A stretch of DNA of 36,106 bases from Burkholderiales bacterium (GCA_019744945.1 JAIETT010000041.1:1-36106); one strand, 5' to 3'. Positions 9,018 through 17,975 are shown, counted from the first letter of the stretch. Numbers and translations are program-made. The notes: generated by a model not told the origin, from the letters alone.

Positions 9018-9263
9018 TTATATTGACTTATTATTAAAAATATTAGCTTTATTTGGCAAAGTAAAATCATTTGCTAGAAAAACTCTACTTATAGAATATT
9101 CAGCTACTTCTTTAGTCATTCTATCAGCGGCAAGCAAAATAAAATAATAGTAGTGAGGGACTGAAGATTCCATTATAACTTTAATAAATTTACCACAAAA
9201 AGAATCACTTGCTTTTAATAGTTTAGTCATAAACGAGCGAGATTCACCATTTTTTAAGACCAC
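9018..9263 (-). CDS. Hypothetical small protein, 81 aa
   Basis: ORF only. Confidence 0.35.
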   Translation of the reverse strand: MVLKNGESRSFMTKLLKASDSFCGKFIKVIMESSVPHYYYFILLAADRMTKEVAEYSISRVFLANDFTLPNKANIFNNKSI

Positions 9264-9276
9264 TCTATTGTTATAA

Positions 9277-9507
9277 TTAATTATTAAATTTTTTGTTATT
9301 TATACACCCTTCTAGACGCTCAAGCCTATCATTTATTTGCTTTAATTCAAGAATTACATTCTTAAAATCTCTTTCTAAACCGATTTTAATCCCTTCACTT
9401 AAATACTCTATATCCTTACGCGATGCCATCTTCAATAAGATATCAAAAAGCTTGGCGCCAGTTATTACTAGTTCAAACGGCTTACTATTGTTGTCTGTCA
9501 TATTCAT
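9277..9507 (-). CDS. Small coiled-coil protein, 76 aa
   Basis: FDILLKMASRKDIEYLSEGIKIGLERDFKNVILELKQINDRLERLEG; AAAGGAAATG RBS context; shares 'L..MA.R.DI..L' with 15370-15792. Confidence 0.6.
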   Translation of the reverse strand: MNMTDNNSKPFELVITGAKLFDILLKMASRKDIEYLSEGIKIGLERDFKNVILELKQINDRLERLEGCINNKKFNN

Positions 9508-9719
9508 TTCCTTTAATATAAATTTTAAGGTGATTAAAAGCTGCGCTAGTAATCTGTGAGTATTGTAGCAGGTTTATTTGTATTATATTTATATTATTTA
9601 GGTGAATTATTAAATATATTTATTATTTCTATGCAAAATATAATTATTATGCTAAAATCTCGTCAATTAATAAATATTCGTTTTGTGGCTAAACTTTGAT
9701 TAGCTGAAAGCTTTGAATA

Positions 9720-9869
9720 ATGAAAACTATTGCAGTAGAAATTAACTTTGACATTGATATCTTCAATTGGATACAGAAATACAAGCAAGAGTTATCTATT
9801 GATGAATTTGTCAATATGATAGTTAGAGCGGCAATGCCAGAACATCTCGCTGATACTATAGATGATTAA
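9720..9869 (+). CDS. Small 49-aa protein (not in ORF track), paralogue of 7289-7453
   Basis: MKTIAVEINFDIDIFNWIQKYKQELSIDEFVNMIVRAAMPEHLADTIDD*. Confidence 0.65.
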   Translation: MKTIAVEINFDIDIFNWIQKYKQELSIDEFVNMIVRAAMPEHLADTIDD

Positions 9870-9917
9870 TTTATATGGATATTGTAGTCATTAAACAGAA
9901 ATATAAAAACACTAAAA

Positions 9918-9992
9918 TGCTAATTATATTATTCATTTTATGAATATAAAAAGTATAGTATAATTAGCATTGCGATATATACTATACTTTTT
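9918..9992 (+). promoter_or_regulatory. Overlapping, mutually exclusive hairpins in the leader of the lipoprotein gene
   Basis: TGCTAATTATA (9918-9928)/TATAATTAGCA (9959-9969), ATTCAT/ATGAAT (9931-9945), and AAAAAGTATAGTATA (9948-9962)/TATACTATACTTTTT (9978-9992), immediately before GGAGG and ATG 10004. Confidence 0.6.
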
Positions 9993-10003
9993 ATGGAGGT
10001 TTT

Positions 10004-10966
10004 ATGAGAAATTCGTTATTAATTTCATGTCTTATAACTGCTGGGATTTTATCCGCGTGTAACAGCGGCGGTAGCTCGTCAGATAGTGGCGGTGACCAAC
10101 CATCCCAACAATGGACCAATCAAATTGGTGCTGCATCTAATGGTGGCGGTAGAATAACTTATGATCCAGTTAAAAACATGGCATACCGTGACTATGAAAG
10201 TGGCGGTAAAGTATTATGCATGGTTTCAGGAAGTGCTTCAGCATCAACGCCTTGGGACTGTAATACATTAAACAATAATTTACCATCAAATATTTCAATT
10301 GGCAGCACGAATGTTGTTACTGATAATTCTGGTAATGTGTATGCGTTTGGTGCTGGCAATAGCCAGTCATACTTACTAAAGTATGATGGTAGCTCATGGA
10401 CTTCATATCCTTTAACTGGAGCACCGACAGATGGTAACAGTATTGGGGATAGTATCTTCTTCTATAATGGTAATTTCTACGCGGTTTCATACTCTGGCTC
10501 ATCAGGTAATGTTACTACTAATTTGGTTGGCTATAATTCATCTGGCAGTTATGTTGGAAGTATTAATAATTTATATAATGGTTCTAGTCAGTTACAGTAC
10601 GCAACATCGGCTATCTATAACGGTAGAATTTATGTGACAGCGAATAACCAAGTGCAATCAATTAATTTAGCTAATCCAAGTGATATACAAAATTTCACCG
10701 CAATCCCATCTCCTGCTGGTGGTATGACAATTGGTCTTACGGTTAATAGTAGCGGTATAGTTGCTTGCAATATCTATGGAATATTTAGTAATTCATTAAA
10801 CAATGGTGGCTGGTCAAACATTGGCTACACGTATAGCATTACTCAATCAGGTCAAACCGCATATATTGGTTGTATGTACGCAGCGTCTAAAGGAAATAAG
10901 GCACTTGTAGTTGGTTATACTCCAGATTCAGGTAGTGGTGTAAACGCTGTATATTTGCAGCCATAA
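10004..10966 (+). CDS. Secreted/outer-membrane lipoprotein, repetitive beta-rich
   Basis: Signal peptide with lipobox LSAC; Gly/Ser-rich repeated β-strand-like segments; SD ATGGAGG. Confidence 0.8.
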   Translation: MRNSLLISCLITAGILSACNSGGSSSDSGGDQPSQQWTNQIGAASNGGGRITYDPVKNMAYRDYESGGKVLCMVSGSASASTPWDCNTLNNNLPSNISIGSTNVVTDNSGNVYAFGAGNSQSYLLKYDGSSWTSYPLTGAPTDGNSIGDSIFFYNGNFYAVSYSGSSGNVTTNLVGYNSSGSYVGSINNLYNGSSQLQYATSAIYNGRIYVTANNQVQSINLANPSDIQNFTAIPSPAGGMTIGLTVNSSGIVACNIYGIFSNSLNNGGWSNIGYTYSITQSGQTAYIGCMYAASKGNKALVVGYTPDSGSGVNAVYLQP

Positions 10967-10982
10967 TTAAAGAGATGTTTAT

Positions 10983-11720
10983 ATGAAAAAATTTAGAAAT
11001 CTATTATTAATTGTAATTGTGGCATTACCAATATCTGCTTATGCTGGTGATGATGCGAGTCTAATAAAAACGCGCTTTGTTTATGAGGTTCCATCCACAG
11101 TAGATATTGAAAAATTAAAAGCAAGTTTAAAAGATGCAATTAAATTCCGCGCAGTTGATAAAACTGAAGAGGTAAATAACTTCATGCCAGATGATTTACC
11201 TGAAAAACCTGGTGATGTCGTGTTTCCAGATAGTAATACTCCGAGTAGCAATAACATGTTTGGCTCAATAGTTTCAAACGCGATGACCACAAACGGTCAG
11301 ATGGTGGCAATGAGTGCTAATATGAAAGGTGCTGTATATGGCATTAAAGGCTATTATGCTACTACCGTAATTGGCTTTTCTAAAAACAACTCATCTGAAG
11401 GATATGTTGGAGCTATTTATCCCTATGAGAAAGGCTACCGAGTTTATATCTATACCTTCTTTAATAAAAGCCGCGATATGTTTGGTAAAGCAGCTGATTG
11501 GCTAGTTGGTAAGACCTTAACTGGTGATTTGGACCAAGGCTATTCCAATGCTGTCCAGGTACGCGATAAATTCCTTGAGGCTGAGCCTGAGGCTACAATA
11601 AAACGCCAAGATCCACCATTCTTATCGCAATATAAACTCTCAACGTTAAACACCGTAACGAAGATTGAATCAACACCTGCAGTTAAAATGGTAGAAAGCC
11701 AAGAGTCAGGGATTAAATGA
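10983..11720 (+). CDS. Exported protein with signal peptide, unknown function
   Basis: MKKFRNLLLIVIVALPISAYAGD signal sequence; 16 bp after the lipoprotein gene, likely operon. Confidence 0.8.
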   Translation: MKKFRNLLLIVIVALPISAYAGDDASLIKTRFVYEVPSTVDIEKLKASLKDAIKFRAVDKTEEVNNFMPDDLPEKPGDVVFPDSNTPSSNNMFGSIVSNAMTTNGQMVAMSANMKGAVYGIKGYYATTVIGFSKNNSSEGYVGAIYPYEKGYRVYIYTFFNKSRDMFGKAADWLVGKTLTGDLDQGYSNAVQVRDKFLEAEPEATIKRQDPPFLSQYKLSTLNTVTKIESTPAVKMVESQESGIK

Positions 11721-11848
11721 TTATCTTGTTTTAGTTATGCGTTTTTACCGATACTTTGATTAATTCTAAATTAGTCAAAGTATCAAGCTTGAAAATAACT
11801 AATTAAGTGGTCGTGGCATTAGATTGACAAACATTTTAAAGGATTGTA

Positions 11849-12139
11849 ATGAGTACAGCAAGTGTATTGCCAGTAGATAAAATAATCAAGAAGCAAGCAG
11901 TGGCGGCTATCATTGGTGCCATTGTTGGAACAATATTAGCATTCGTATTTGGCTTATTTGGTTTAGCTTTAGGTATTGTGGCTATTTGGCGGAGTAAGAA
12001 AGCTCAAAAGCTTATTGAGAAAAATTCAGTTGAGGATAAAGATTTAGATCGTTACACGACGATTGGCCTAATTTTAGGATGGATATGTTTAGCTATTGGT
12101 GCGCTTAAAACTATTCCAATGATTATGTTTTATTTTTGA
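11849..12139 (+). CDS. DUF4190-like two-TM membrane protein
   Basis: IIGAIVGTILAFVFGLFGLALGIVAIWRSKKA...TTIGLILGWICLAIGALKTIPMIMFYF. Confidence 0.7.
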   Translation: MSTASVLPVDKIIKKQAVAAIIGAIVGTILAFVFGLFGLALGIVAIWRSKKAQKLIEKNSVEDKDLDRYTTIGLILGWICLAIGALKTIPMIMFYF

Positions 12140-12221
12140 GACATGGTGGTTTTGAGTTGAATAGAAATACTATTTTGAATAACAATCTAATACCCTGGCT
12201 GTTATTTCACAGGAATGCTTT

Positions 12222-12482
12222 ATGTTTTTTATAGGATTATTATTGTTTACATTTTTGGTCAGTGGATTAAAAATAGGCTCTATGATGTATGATATTTATA
12301 GAAAACCCATAAATTACTTAAGAAAAAATCATTATAACATGAAAGCTGTCTATGAACGTCGGCGTCGCTATCCTGATTTGGTTCTTGAAAGTGAACGTCA
12401 TCTATATCAAAAGAGATTGAGTAAATCAATCTATAAAATACATTTTATGAGAAAAACTAAGCGAGTAACATGTCTGACATAA
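12222..12482 (+). CDS. Small single-TM protein, tandem paralogue 1
   Basis: N-terminal TM plus KPINYLRKNHYNMKAVYERRRRYPDLVLESERHLYQKRLSKSIYKIHFMRKT. Confidence 0.7.
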   Translation: MFFIGLLLFTFLVSGLKIGSMMYDIYRKPINYLRKNHYNMKAVYERRRRYPDLVLESERHLYQKRLSKSIYKIHFMRKTKRVTCLT

Positions 12483-12510
12483 TACTCATTTTAAAGGGTT
12501 GTACTAAGTA

Positions 12511-12652
12511 CAGCAGCTCAAAAGCTTATTGAAGTAAATTCAGTTGAGGATAAAGATTTAGATCGTTACACGAGTATTGGCCTAATTCTAGGATGGATAT
12601 GTTTTGCTATTGGTGCACTTAAAACTATCCCAATGGTTATGTTTTATTTTTG
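12511..12652 (+). pseudogene. DUF4190-like 3' remnant, copy 2
   Basis: Near-identical at DNA level to 12000-12139 (agctcaaaagcttattga...gttttatttttga). Confidence 0.8.
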
Positions 12653-12731
12653 AGATCTGTTGCGGAGAGTGACAACCGCAACAATAGGTATTAGCGAGTT
12701 TTGGACTGAGTAGCGATACTATTTTGAGTAA

Positions 12732-12962
12732 ATGTCAGATGCGTCGTTTATTATTTCCATGGAGGATGTTATGTACATATTAGGATTTTTCGTATTTTTA
12801 TTTTTTGCTGTTTTAATTAAAATAGGTTCAATGTATTACGATGTTTTTCGTAAGCCAATGTCTTATTTGAAAAAAGAACATTACAACATGAAAACTGTAA
12901 GAGAACTACGTATTAAATTTAGTCGCTTCGTCCGAGAAGATGAACGGCATCTATATCAATAA
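12732..12962 (+). CDS. Small single-TM protein, tandem paralogue 2 (C-terminally shortened)
   Basis: TM plus KPMSYLKKEHYNMKTVRELRIKFSRFVREDERHLYQ*. Confidence 0.65.
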   Translation: MSDASFIISMEDVMYILGFFVFLFFAVLIKIGSMYYDVFRKPMSYLKKEHYNMKTVRELRIKFSRFVREDERHLYQ

Positions 12963-13006
12963 ATGTCTAAGCCTAACTATTAAGTTTTAATTATTGGGAG
13001 AAAACT

Positions 13007-13240
13007 ATGGTGGTATTAGCTGTTTTATTCTTTTTAGCGGTATTAAAAATTGGTTCAAAAATCTATTTCGTTCTAACGAAACCCCTAAATTACTTAAGAA
13101 AAAATCATTATAACATGAGAACCGTCTATGGACTTCGTCGCCGCCATCCTAGTTGGGTTCGTGAAAGTGAACGTCATCTATATCAAAAGAGATTAAGTAA
13201 ATCAATCTATAAAATACATTTTATGAGAAAAACTATGTGA
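13007..13240 (+). CDS. Small single-TM protein, tandem paralogue 3
   Basis: TM plus KPLNYLRKNHYNMRTVYGLRRRHPSWVRESERHLYQKRLSKSIYKIHFMRKTM. Confidence 0.7.
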   Translation: MVVLAVLFFLAVLKIGSKIYFVLTKPLNYLRKNHYNMRTVYGLRRRHPSWVRESERHLYQKRLSKSIYKIHFMRKTM

Positions 13241-13287
13241 GTAACATGTCTGACATAATACTCATTTTAAAGGGGTGTACTAAGTAC

Positions 13288-13427
13288 AGCAGCTCAAAAG
13301 CTTATTGAGGAAAATTCAGTTGAGGATAAAGATTTAGATCGTTACACGACTATTGGTCTATCTAGGATGGATATGTTTTGCTATTGGTGCACTTAAAACT
13401 ATTCCAATGATTGTGTTTTATTTTTGA
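13288..13427 (+). pseudogene. DUF4190-like 3' remnant, copy 3
   Basis: Near-identical to 12000-12139 and 12511-12652 with a small deletion. Confidence 0.8.
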
Positions 13428-13505
13428 GAAACATTGTGGAGAGTGAAAACCGCAACAATAGGTATTAGCGAGTTTTGGGCTGAGTAGCGATACTATTTTG
13501 AGTAA

Positions 13506-13787
13506 ATGTCAGATGCCTCGTGTATTAGTTTTATGGAGGATGTTATGTACGTATTTGGAGTATTTGGATTTGGAATATTAGTTGGTTTTATTCAAGTTGG
13601 GTTCATGTTTTATAACTCCTTTCGTAAACCATTGTCTTATTTGAAAAAGAAACGTTATAATATGACAACTGTTTATGACCTTCGTCGCAAAATGCCTAAT
13701 TGGGTTCGTGAAGATGAACGTCATCTATATCAAAAGAGATTAAGTAAATCAATCTGTCGAATACATAATATGATTAAAACAAATTGA
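13506..13787 (+). CDS. Small single-TM protein, tandem paralogue 4
   Basis: TM plus KPLSYLKKKRYNMTTVYDLRRKMPNWVREDERHLYQKRLSKSICRIHNMIKTN. Confidence 0.7.
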   Translation: MSDASCISFMEDVMYVFGVFGFGILVGFIQVGFMFYNSFRKPLSYLKKKRYNMTTVYDLRRKMPNWVREDERHLYQKRLSKSICRIHNMIKTN

Positions 13788-14740
13788 GTGGCATGCCTGA
13801 CATAATCCTGAATACGGCAATCTTAAGTTTGCTGTTACAATTGATTTGGCTTTACTACCAGATCAAGAACTCGCATAAGACGCTAGTTAGCAGCCTGTTT
13901 ACCATCAGTATATTTTGTAGCCTGGGTTTATTCAAAGTAGTAACCGTGATCCAACCCGAGCTGTATGGCAAAGAACAGATTACGGCACTATCACTCAATG
14001 ATGTTGTTACTAAACCACATTATTTAACCATGATAATCTTCGCTCTAATGGTGGTAACTCAAGTCATTAGCATACTTTATGTTAAATTTAGCATTCGTCA
14101 TACATATAAACATCGCTATAACGTAACCTTTACCAGTGGCTTTTATCAAAACTATCGAGATTTAGTTAGACGCCATTATAAACAGAGGAAATACCACGAT
14201 AGCCTTAATGCCCGTTACTTACTTGGACCAAGTGGTTATCGTCGTTATCGTCAATTATCAAGTCTAGCCGATGCGTTAATCTATATAATGTTAGCGACAC
14301 TGGTATTCGTCGACATATTCAGTCAGTTCTGGCAGTTCGCGGTTATTCTTGAGGTTTTACTAGCTTTTGGATATTTCTTAATCAAGAAGATGACTAAACA
14401 ACATATTTATCCTAATTTTACGGCAATTGTAATTCATACTGATTTTACAACGCAGCAGATAATTAAAGAACTCCAGGATAGTAGCTATATTAACGCACTA
14501 TTTACGATTAATAAGGTCTATAGCAATGCCGATAATCTACAACTGACTAATCTTAGTGCGCATGATCATTTAGTCATTAAAGATAGCTTAAACTTAGATT
14601 TACGGATGCTGGCCACAACTACGCAAAAAAATCATCAGAAGATTGGTATTCGCGTGGCTAACCAACAACTTAAGGTTTACCTAATTAAGTCGAGTAAAAC
14701 CGATGATAATGACTTTAGCCAAGGAATTAATCATGCTTGA
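13784..14740 (+). CDS. Multi-TM membrane protein of unknown function, 318 aa
   Basis: Several hydrophobic segments, basic Tyr/Arg-rich cytoplasmic loop (YKHRYNVTFTSGFYQNYRDLVRRHYKQRKYHD); overlaps the previous gene (TTGA). Confidence 0.75.
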   Translation: MSGMPDIILNTAILSLLLQLIWLYYQIKNSHKTLVSSLFTISIFCSLGLFKVVTVIQPELYGKEQITALSLNDVVTKPHYLTMIIFALMVVTQVISILYVKFSIRHTYKHRYNVTFTSGFYQNYRDLVRRHYKQRKYHDSLNARYLLGPSGYRRYRQLSSLADALIYIMLATLVFVDIFSQFWQFAVILEVLLAFGYFLIKKMTKQHIYPNFTAIVIHTDFTTQQIIKELQDSSYINALFTINKVYSNADNLQLTNLSAHDHLVIKDSLNLDLRMLATTTQKNHQKIGIRVANQQLKVYLIKSSKTDDNDFSQGINHA

Positions 14741-15302
14741 CATCTACAAATTAAGTCAACTCATGGGCTTACTATTAGTATATCCAATTTTTAAAGTCTA
14801 TAAATTAACCGGTAAATATCGCTTTGGACGCAAGCTCTTTAAACAATACTTACCTATCCAGGTTATTAATCAGAAGATTACCAACACCCAAAATTGTATC
14901 TTTGTAAAGAAGCGCTTTATACAAGAGCATTTACGGGCGATTTACTTATTTCAAACTATAGGCTATGACTATGGGATTAATGAGCGTGAGATTTTCTATG
15001 GGTCGCATAAGGATAGCGTTATCTCCTATGGTGAGTATCACTTTCATGGAGCTAATTATGCGCTCGTTGATATCAATAGTAGATTAGACGCTATGACCGC
15101 CAACGACATGTTTATTCTTGAAGAGCGTTATAACAGCTTAATCTACGTGGTAACTCGTCAGCAGGACAGCAATAAATACACCATTCTTTATCCAGATTTT
15201 AGCAATGATGTGCAACGTGGGATTATTGTGGCCAGTGAATTAGATCAATTTAACTTTAAAGGCAAAGTTGTTAGTTTAGTACAGAACAAGAAAGTGGTTT
15301 AA
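14733..15302 (+). CDS. Hypothetical protein, ~189 aa
   Basis: ORF track starts at 14703, but ATG 14733 (MLDIYKLSQL) overlaps the upstream stop as a coupled gene pair. Confidence 0.7.
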   Translation: MLDIYKLSQLMGLLLVYPIFKVYKLTGKYRFGRKLFKQYLPIQVINQKITNTQNCIFVKKRFIQEHLRAIYLFQTIGYDYGINEREIFYGSHKDSVISYGEYHFHGANYALVDINSRLDAMTANDMFILEERYNSLIYVVTRQQDSNKYTILYPDFSNDVQRGIIVASELDQFNFKGKVVSLVQNKKVV

Positions 15303-15369
15303 CAATATGTTAGCTATAAACATTACTACCTGAATAATTTTGCTTAAATGAAAACTAAAGGAAAGCCAG

Positions 15370-15792
15370 ATGAATGAGAAAATTGAACAAATAAAAATAC
15401 CTCAAGATAAAGTTGTTGATTTTTTAATGCACATGGCAACTCGTGAGGATATTACAAAATTAGAGACTAAATTTGATTCAAACATGGAGCGTAAATATAA
15501 TGCCCTTCTTACCGAGCTTAAATGGTCTAATCAATTAATTGAATCACGAATGAGTGACCAAATCAAAAAATTTAAATCCGATCTTGATTGGAAATTAGAG
15601 ATGACTGAATATCGTATAGCTGGAAAAATTAAGGACGGTGAGTATCAAATAAAAGGTAGCGCTAAAGTTCTACCAACTTATGCTCATACTACAACGAATA
15701 GTCAGGACAACTGGGATTTAGTGCCGAAAATAATAATTTGTTTCTATATATTTTTTATTATTGTTAATGTGATTTTCTGGTTTGTTCATTAA
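15370..15792 (+). CDS. Coiled-coil protein with C-terminal TM anchor, 140 aa
   Basis: FLMHMATREDITKLETKFDSNMERKYNALLTELK... then IIICFYIFFIIVNVIFWFVH; RBS AAAGGAAAG. Confidence 0.7.
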   Translation: MNEKIEQIKIPQDKVVDFLMHMATREDITKLETKFDSNMERKYNALLTELKWSNQLIESRMSDQIKKFKSDLDWKLEMTEYRIAGKIKDGEYQIKGSAKVLPTYAHTTTNSQDNWDLVPKIIICFYIFFIIVNVIFWFVH

Positions 15793-16306
15793 AATCAAGA
15801 AAGCAGTAAATCATGAAACTCATTTATCTTATGGACTTGGAAGGCGTAATGAGCCTAGTGAGTTTAATACACATTTGTTACTCACTGTTTCTGTTAGTAA
15901 ATTAGTTGTATTTTAGGCAGAAATCTAAAAAGAGATTAAACAATGTTTACTTTGCAAATTATTTGCCGCAATAATTTTACTAGTGATGTATAAATGTTGA
16001 TATGAATTAATGAGTATTTAATAAACTCTTTAATTAGCTCTTTTAGGGAAGTAGCATAAAATTCTCTTCTTGCTTAGTGTATTATTGTTGTTAATTATTA
16101 TTGGCGTTAGTTTAATTCATCATGTTCTAACCACTGATGTAATTCAATTGTATTCAGAAGGTTATACTGATGAACAAATTCATAGGATAAAGAAATTATA
16201 TAGATTATTCAATTTTTATCGAATTAGAAAATTACATAAGAAGTTATGATTTTGTAACCATAATTGTAATCACTTTAAGTTAATTAATTTTTAAGGAGCT
16301 AATCTA

Positions 16307-16537
16307 ATGACTTTCTGGGCACTTTTTATTATAGCTGCTTTTGGCTCTGGGATATTTTCATTATCAAAATTCTTATACAGAAGTGCTGATGATTTTGATA
16401 ATTACAAAAAAGAAAATCCAAATTTAGTATTAAACAATGGTACCGTAATTTGCAAATACTGTAATAGCCGCAAAAGTTACATAAGAAATAAAGAGAAGAT
16501 CTGCCAAACTTGCGGTAAACGGTTATATTATGTTTAG
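16307..16537 (+). CDS. TM plus zinc-ribbon-like small protein, 76 aa
   Basis: N-terminal TM; CKYC...CQTC four-cysteine motif; RBS AAGGAG. Confidence 0.65.
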   Translation: MTFWALFIIAAFGSGIFSLSKFLYRSADDFDNYKKENPNLVLNNGTVICKYCNSRKSYIRNKEKICQTCGKRLYYV

Positions 16538-16875
16538 TTTATTAATTAAATGTGGCAAATGCATATTAATCTAATCTTAGTTCCATGTTTTAACCATAAA
16601 GTTAAGGAAATCAGAGTCTGGCATCTAAAAACACAAGATCGTCAAGGTGCTGAAGTTGTCAGTGCCGGCCATTTTTTAGGAGGAGTTTACTCCGACATAA
16701 AAAACGGGCAACTTTATAGTGTTATTTCATAAATCACTAAAACTTAGGTGCATTGTGTTCTTATTGTTACCAATTCAGATTTGGATTTGAGTATCGATCT
16801 AAAATCAATTACATTCAAGATTGTAAATTTTATATTATGAAGTTTAGTATTATTTTCAGGCAAAAGGACAGATAA

Positions 16876-17008
16876 ATGACTACTGGCGCATTAATTGCAC
16901 TTGAAGTGTTCATTGGTTTAGTGATTCTATTTGGTATCTATGCAGGACGTCATCCTAAGGACAAAACACAATCTAAATCAAAGAAGAAGAAACATAACCG
17001 TTTATGAA
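16876..17008 (+). CDS. Tiny single-TM basic-tailed peptide, paralogue A (43 aa)
   Basis: MTTGALIALEVFIGLVILFGIYAGRHPKDKTQSKSKKKKHNRL*; preceded by AAAAGGAC. Confidence 0.6.
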
Positions 17009-17225
17009 TATGTTTTGTATTTTAACATTTACATGGACATCGAGTACTCAGTGTTTTTTACGTGTGTCAGACATTGAACATATATATGTATTAGACGAAT
17101 TGGATTTTGACGGCATCCACAGCTAATTTAGATATGAGTACCAATTTATGCTCCATTACATTCAAGATTGTACATTTTAAATTATTAGAATGATTAACTT
17201 TATTTTTATATAAAAGGAGCGATAA

Positions 17226-17366
17226 ATGATTTCAGGAGCCGTAATTGTTTTTATAGTATCAGTTATTGTATGTGGGCTAATAGGTATTTATGCTGGTTTC
17301 CATGTAAAAGATGATACACGTTATAAATCAGAGGATAGCAGTCATAACAATGATAAGCTAAGTTAG
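17226..17366 (+). CDS. Tiny single-TM peptide, paralogue B (46 aa)
   Basis: MISGAVIVFIVSVIVCGLIGIYAGFHVKDDTRYKSEDSSHNNDKLS*; preceded by AAAAGGAGCG. Confidence 0.6.
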   Translation: MISGAVIVFIVSVIVCGLIGIYAGFHVKDDTRYKSEDSSHNNDKLS

Positions 17367-17975
17367 AAACTTACGCTCTTCGCTTTTTTCTTTGAGGATT
17401 TCCTTACTCCAGTATAGGTAATTCCAGTACATGAGTACATTTTAAATCAATCAACGACATCATTCCACAACATCCTGACCTTCTGTGTCTCCCTGAAGGA
17501 ACAATGGCCTGAGCTAGTTTATGTGAGCCGTCAACCTTATTCAACTGTTTCTCAAGTGATTGATATTCAAACCTATTATAGATGGAAGTCATGAGCTTGG
17601 TTATTATATTTAATTATATCTAGATCTAATCATCTACGTATAGATAATTGACCAGGAGAAAAGATATTTGAAAACAGGAACTAAACTTGATGATCATAAA
17701 ATCACTAAAAATTAGTGATTTACAGGGAATTTAATAGCATAAAATGTGAAGAGTGACAACTACAAAAATGAAAAGAGAACGAGTTTCCATAAAAATGCTC
17801 CGACCGTCACTGGAAGCCTATTAATACAATAATTGAGTAAAATGCTCAACTAATAATACCAAGGAAATTTTAAACTTACAGAAAGGAGCTACAATTAAGT
17901 AAGAAATTACTGAATCGAAATTAACTGATAAAATTGTGGATATTCTACGGATTTTAGGCTATAGTCTATTAACAA

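Larger units (their letters stand above)
12180..13740 (+). repeat. Approximately 780-bp tandem duplication [small TM gene - DUF4190-like 3' remnant - small TM gene] x2
   Basis: 12222 vs 13007 and 12732 vs 13506 are offset by 785 and 774 bp; intervening noncoding segments (GAGTAACATGTCTGACATAATACTCATTTTAAAGGG; CCGCAACAATAGGTATTAGCGAGTTTTGG) are shared. Confidence 0.85.

Noticed and set aside
16070-16249. TTG-started TM peptide LLSVLLLLIIIGVSLIHHVLTTDVIQLYSEGYTDEQIHRIKKLYRLFNFYRIRKLHKKL
   Set aside because: Protein-like composition but no good RBS or ATG; left out of the features pending expression evidence.
17404-17592. 62-aa minus ORF, or plus-frame fragment FHNILTFCVSLKEQWPELVYVSRQPYSTVSQVIDIQTYYRWKS
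   Set aside because: Neither has a clear start/RBS or recognised family; possibly relic DNA but not supportable.
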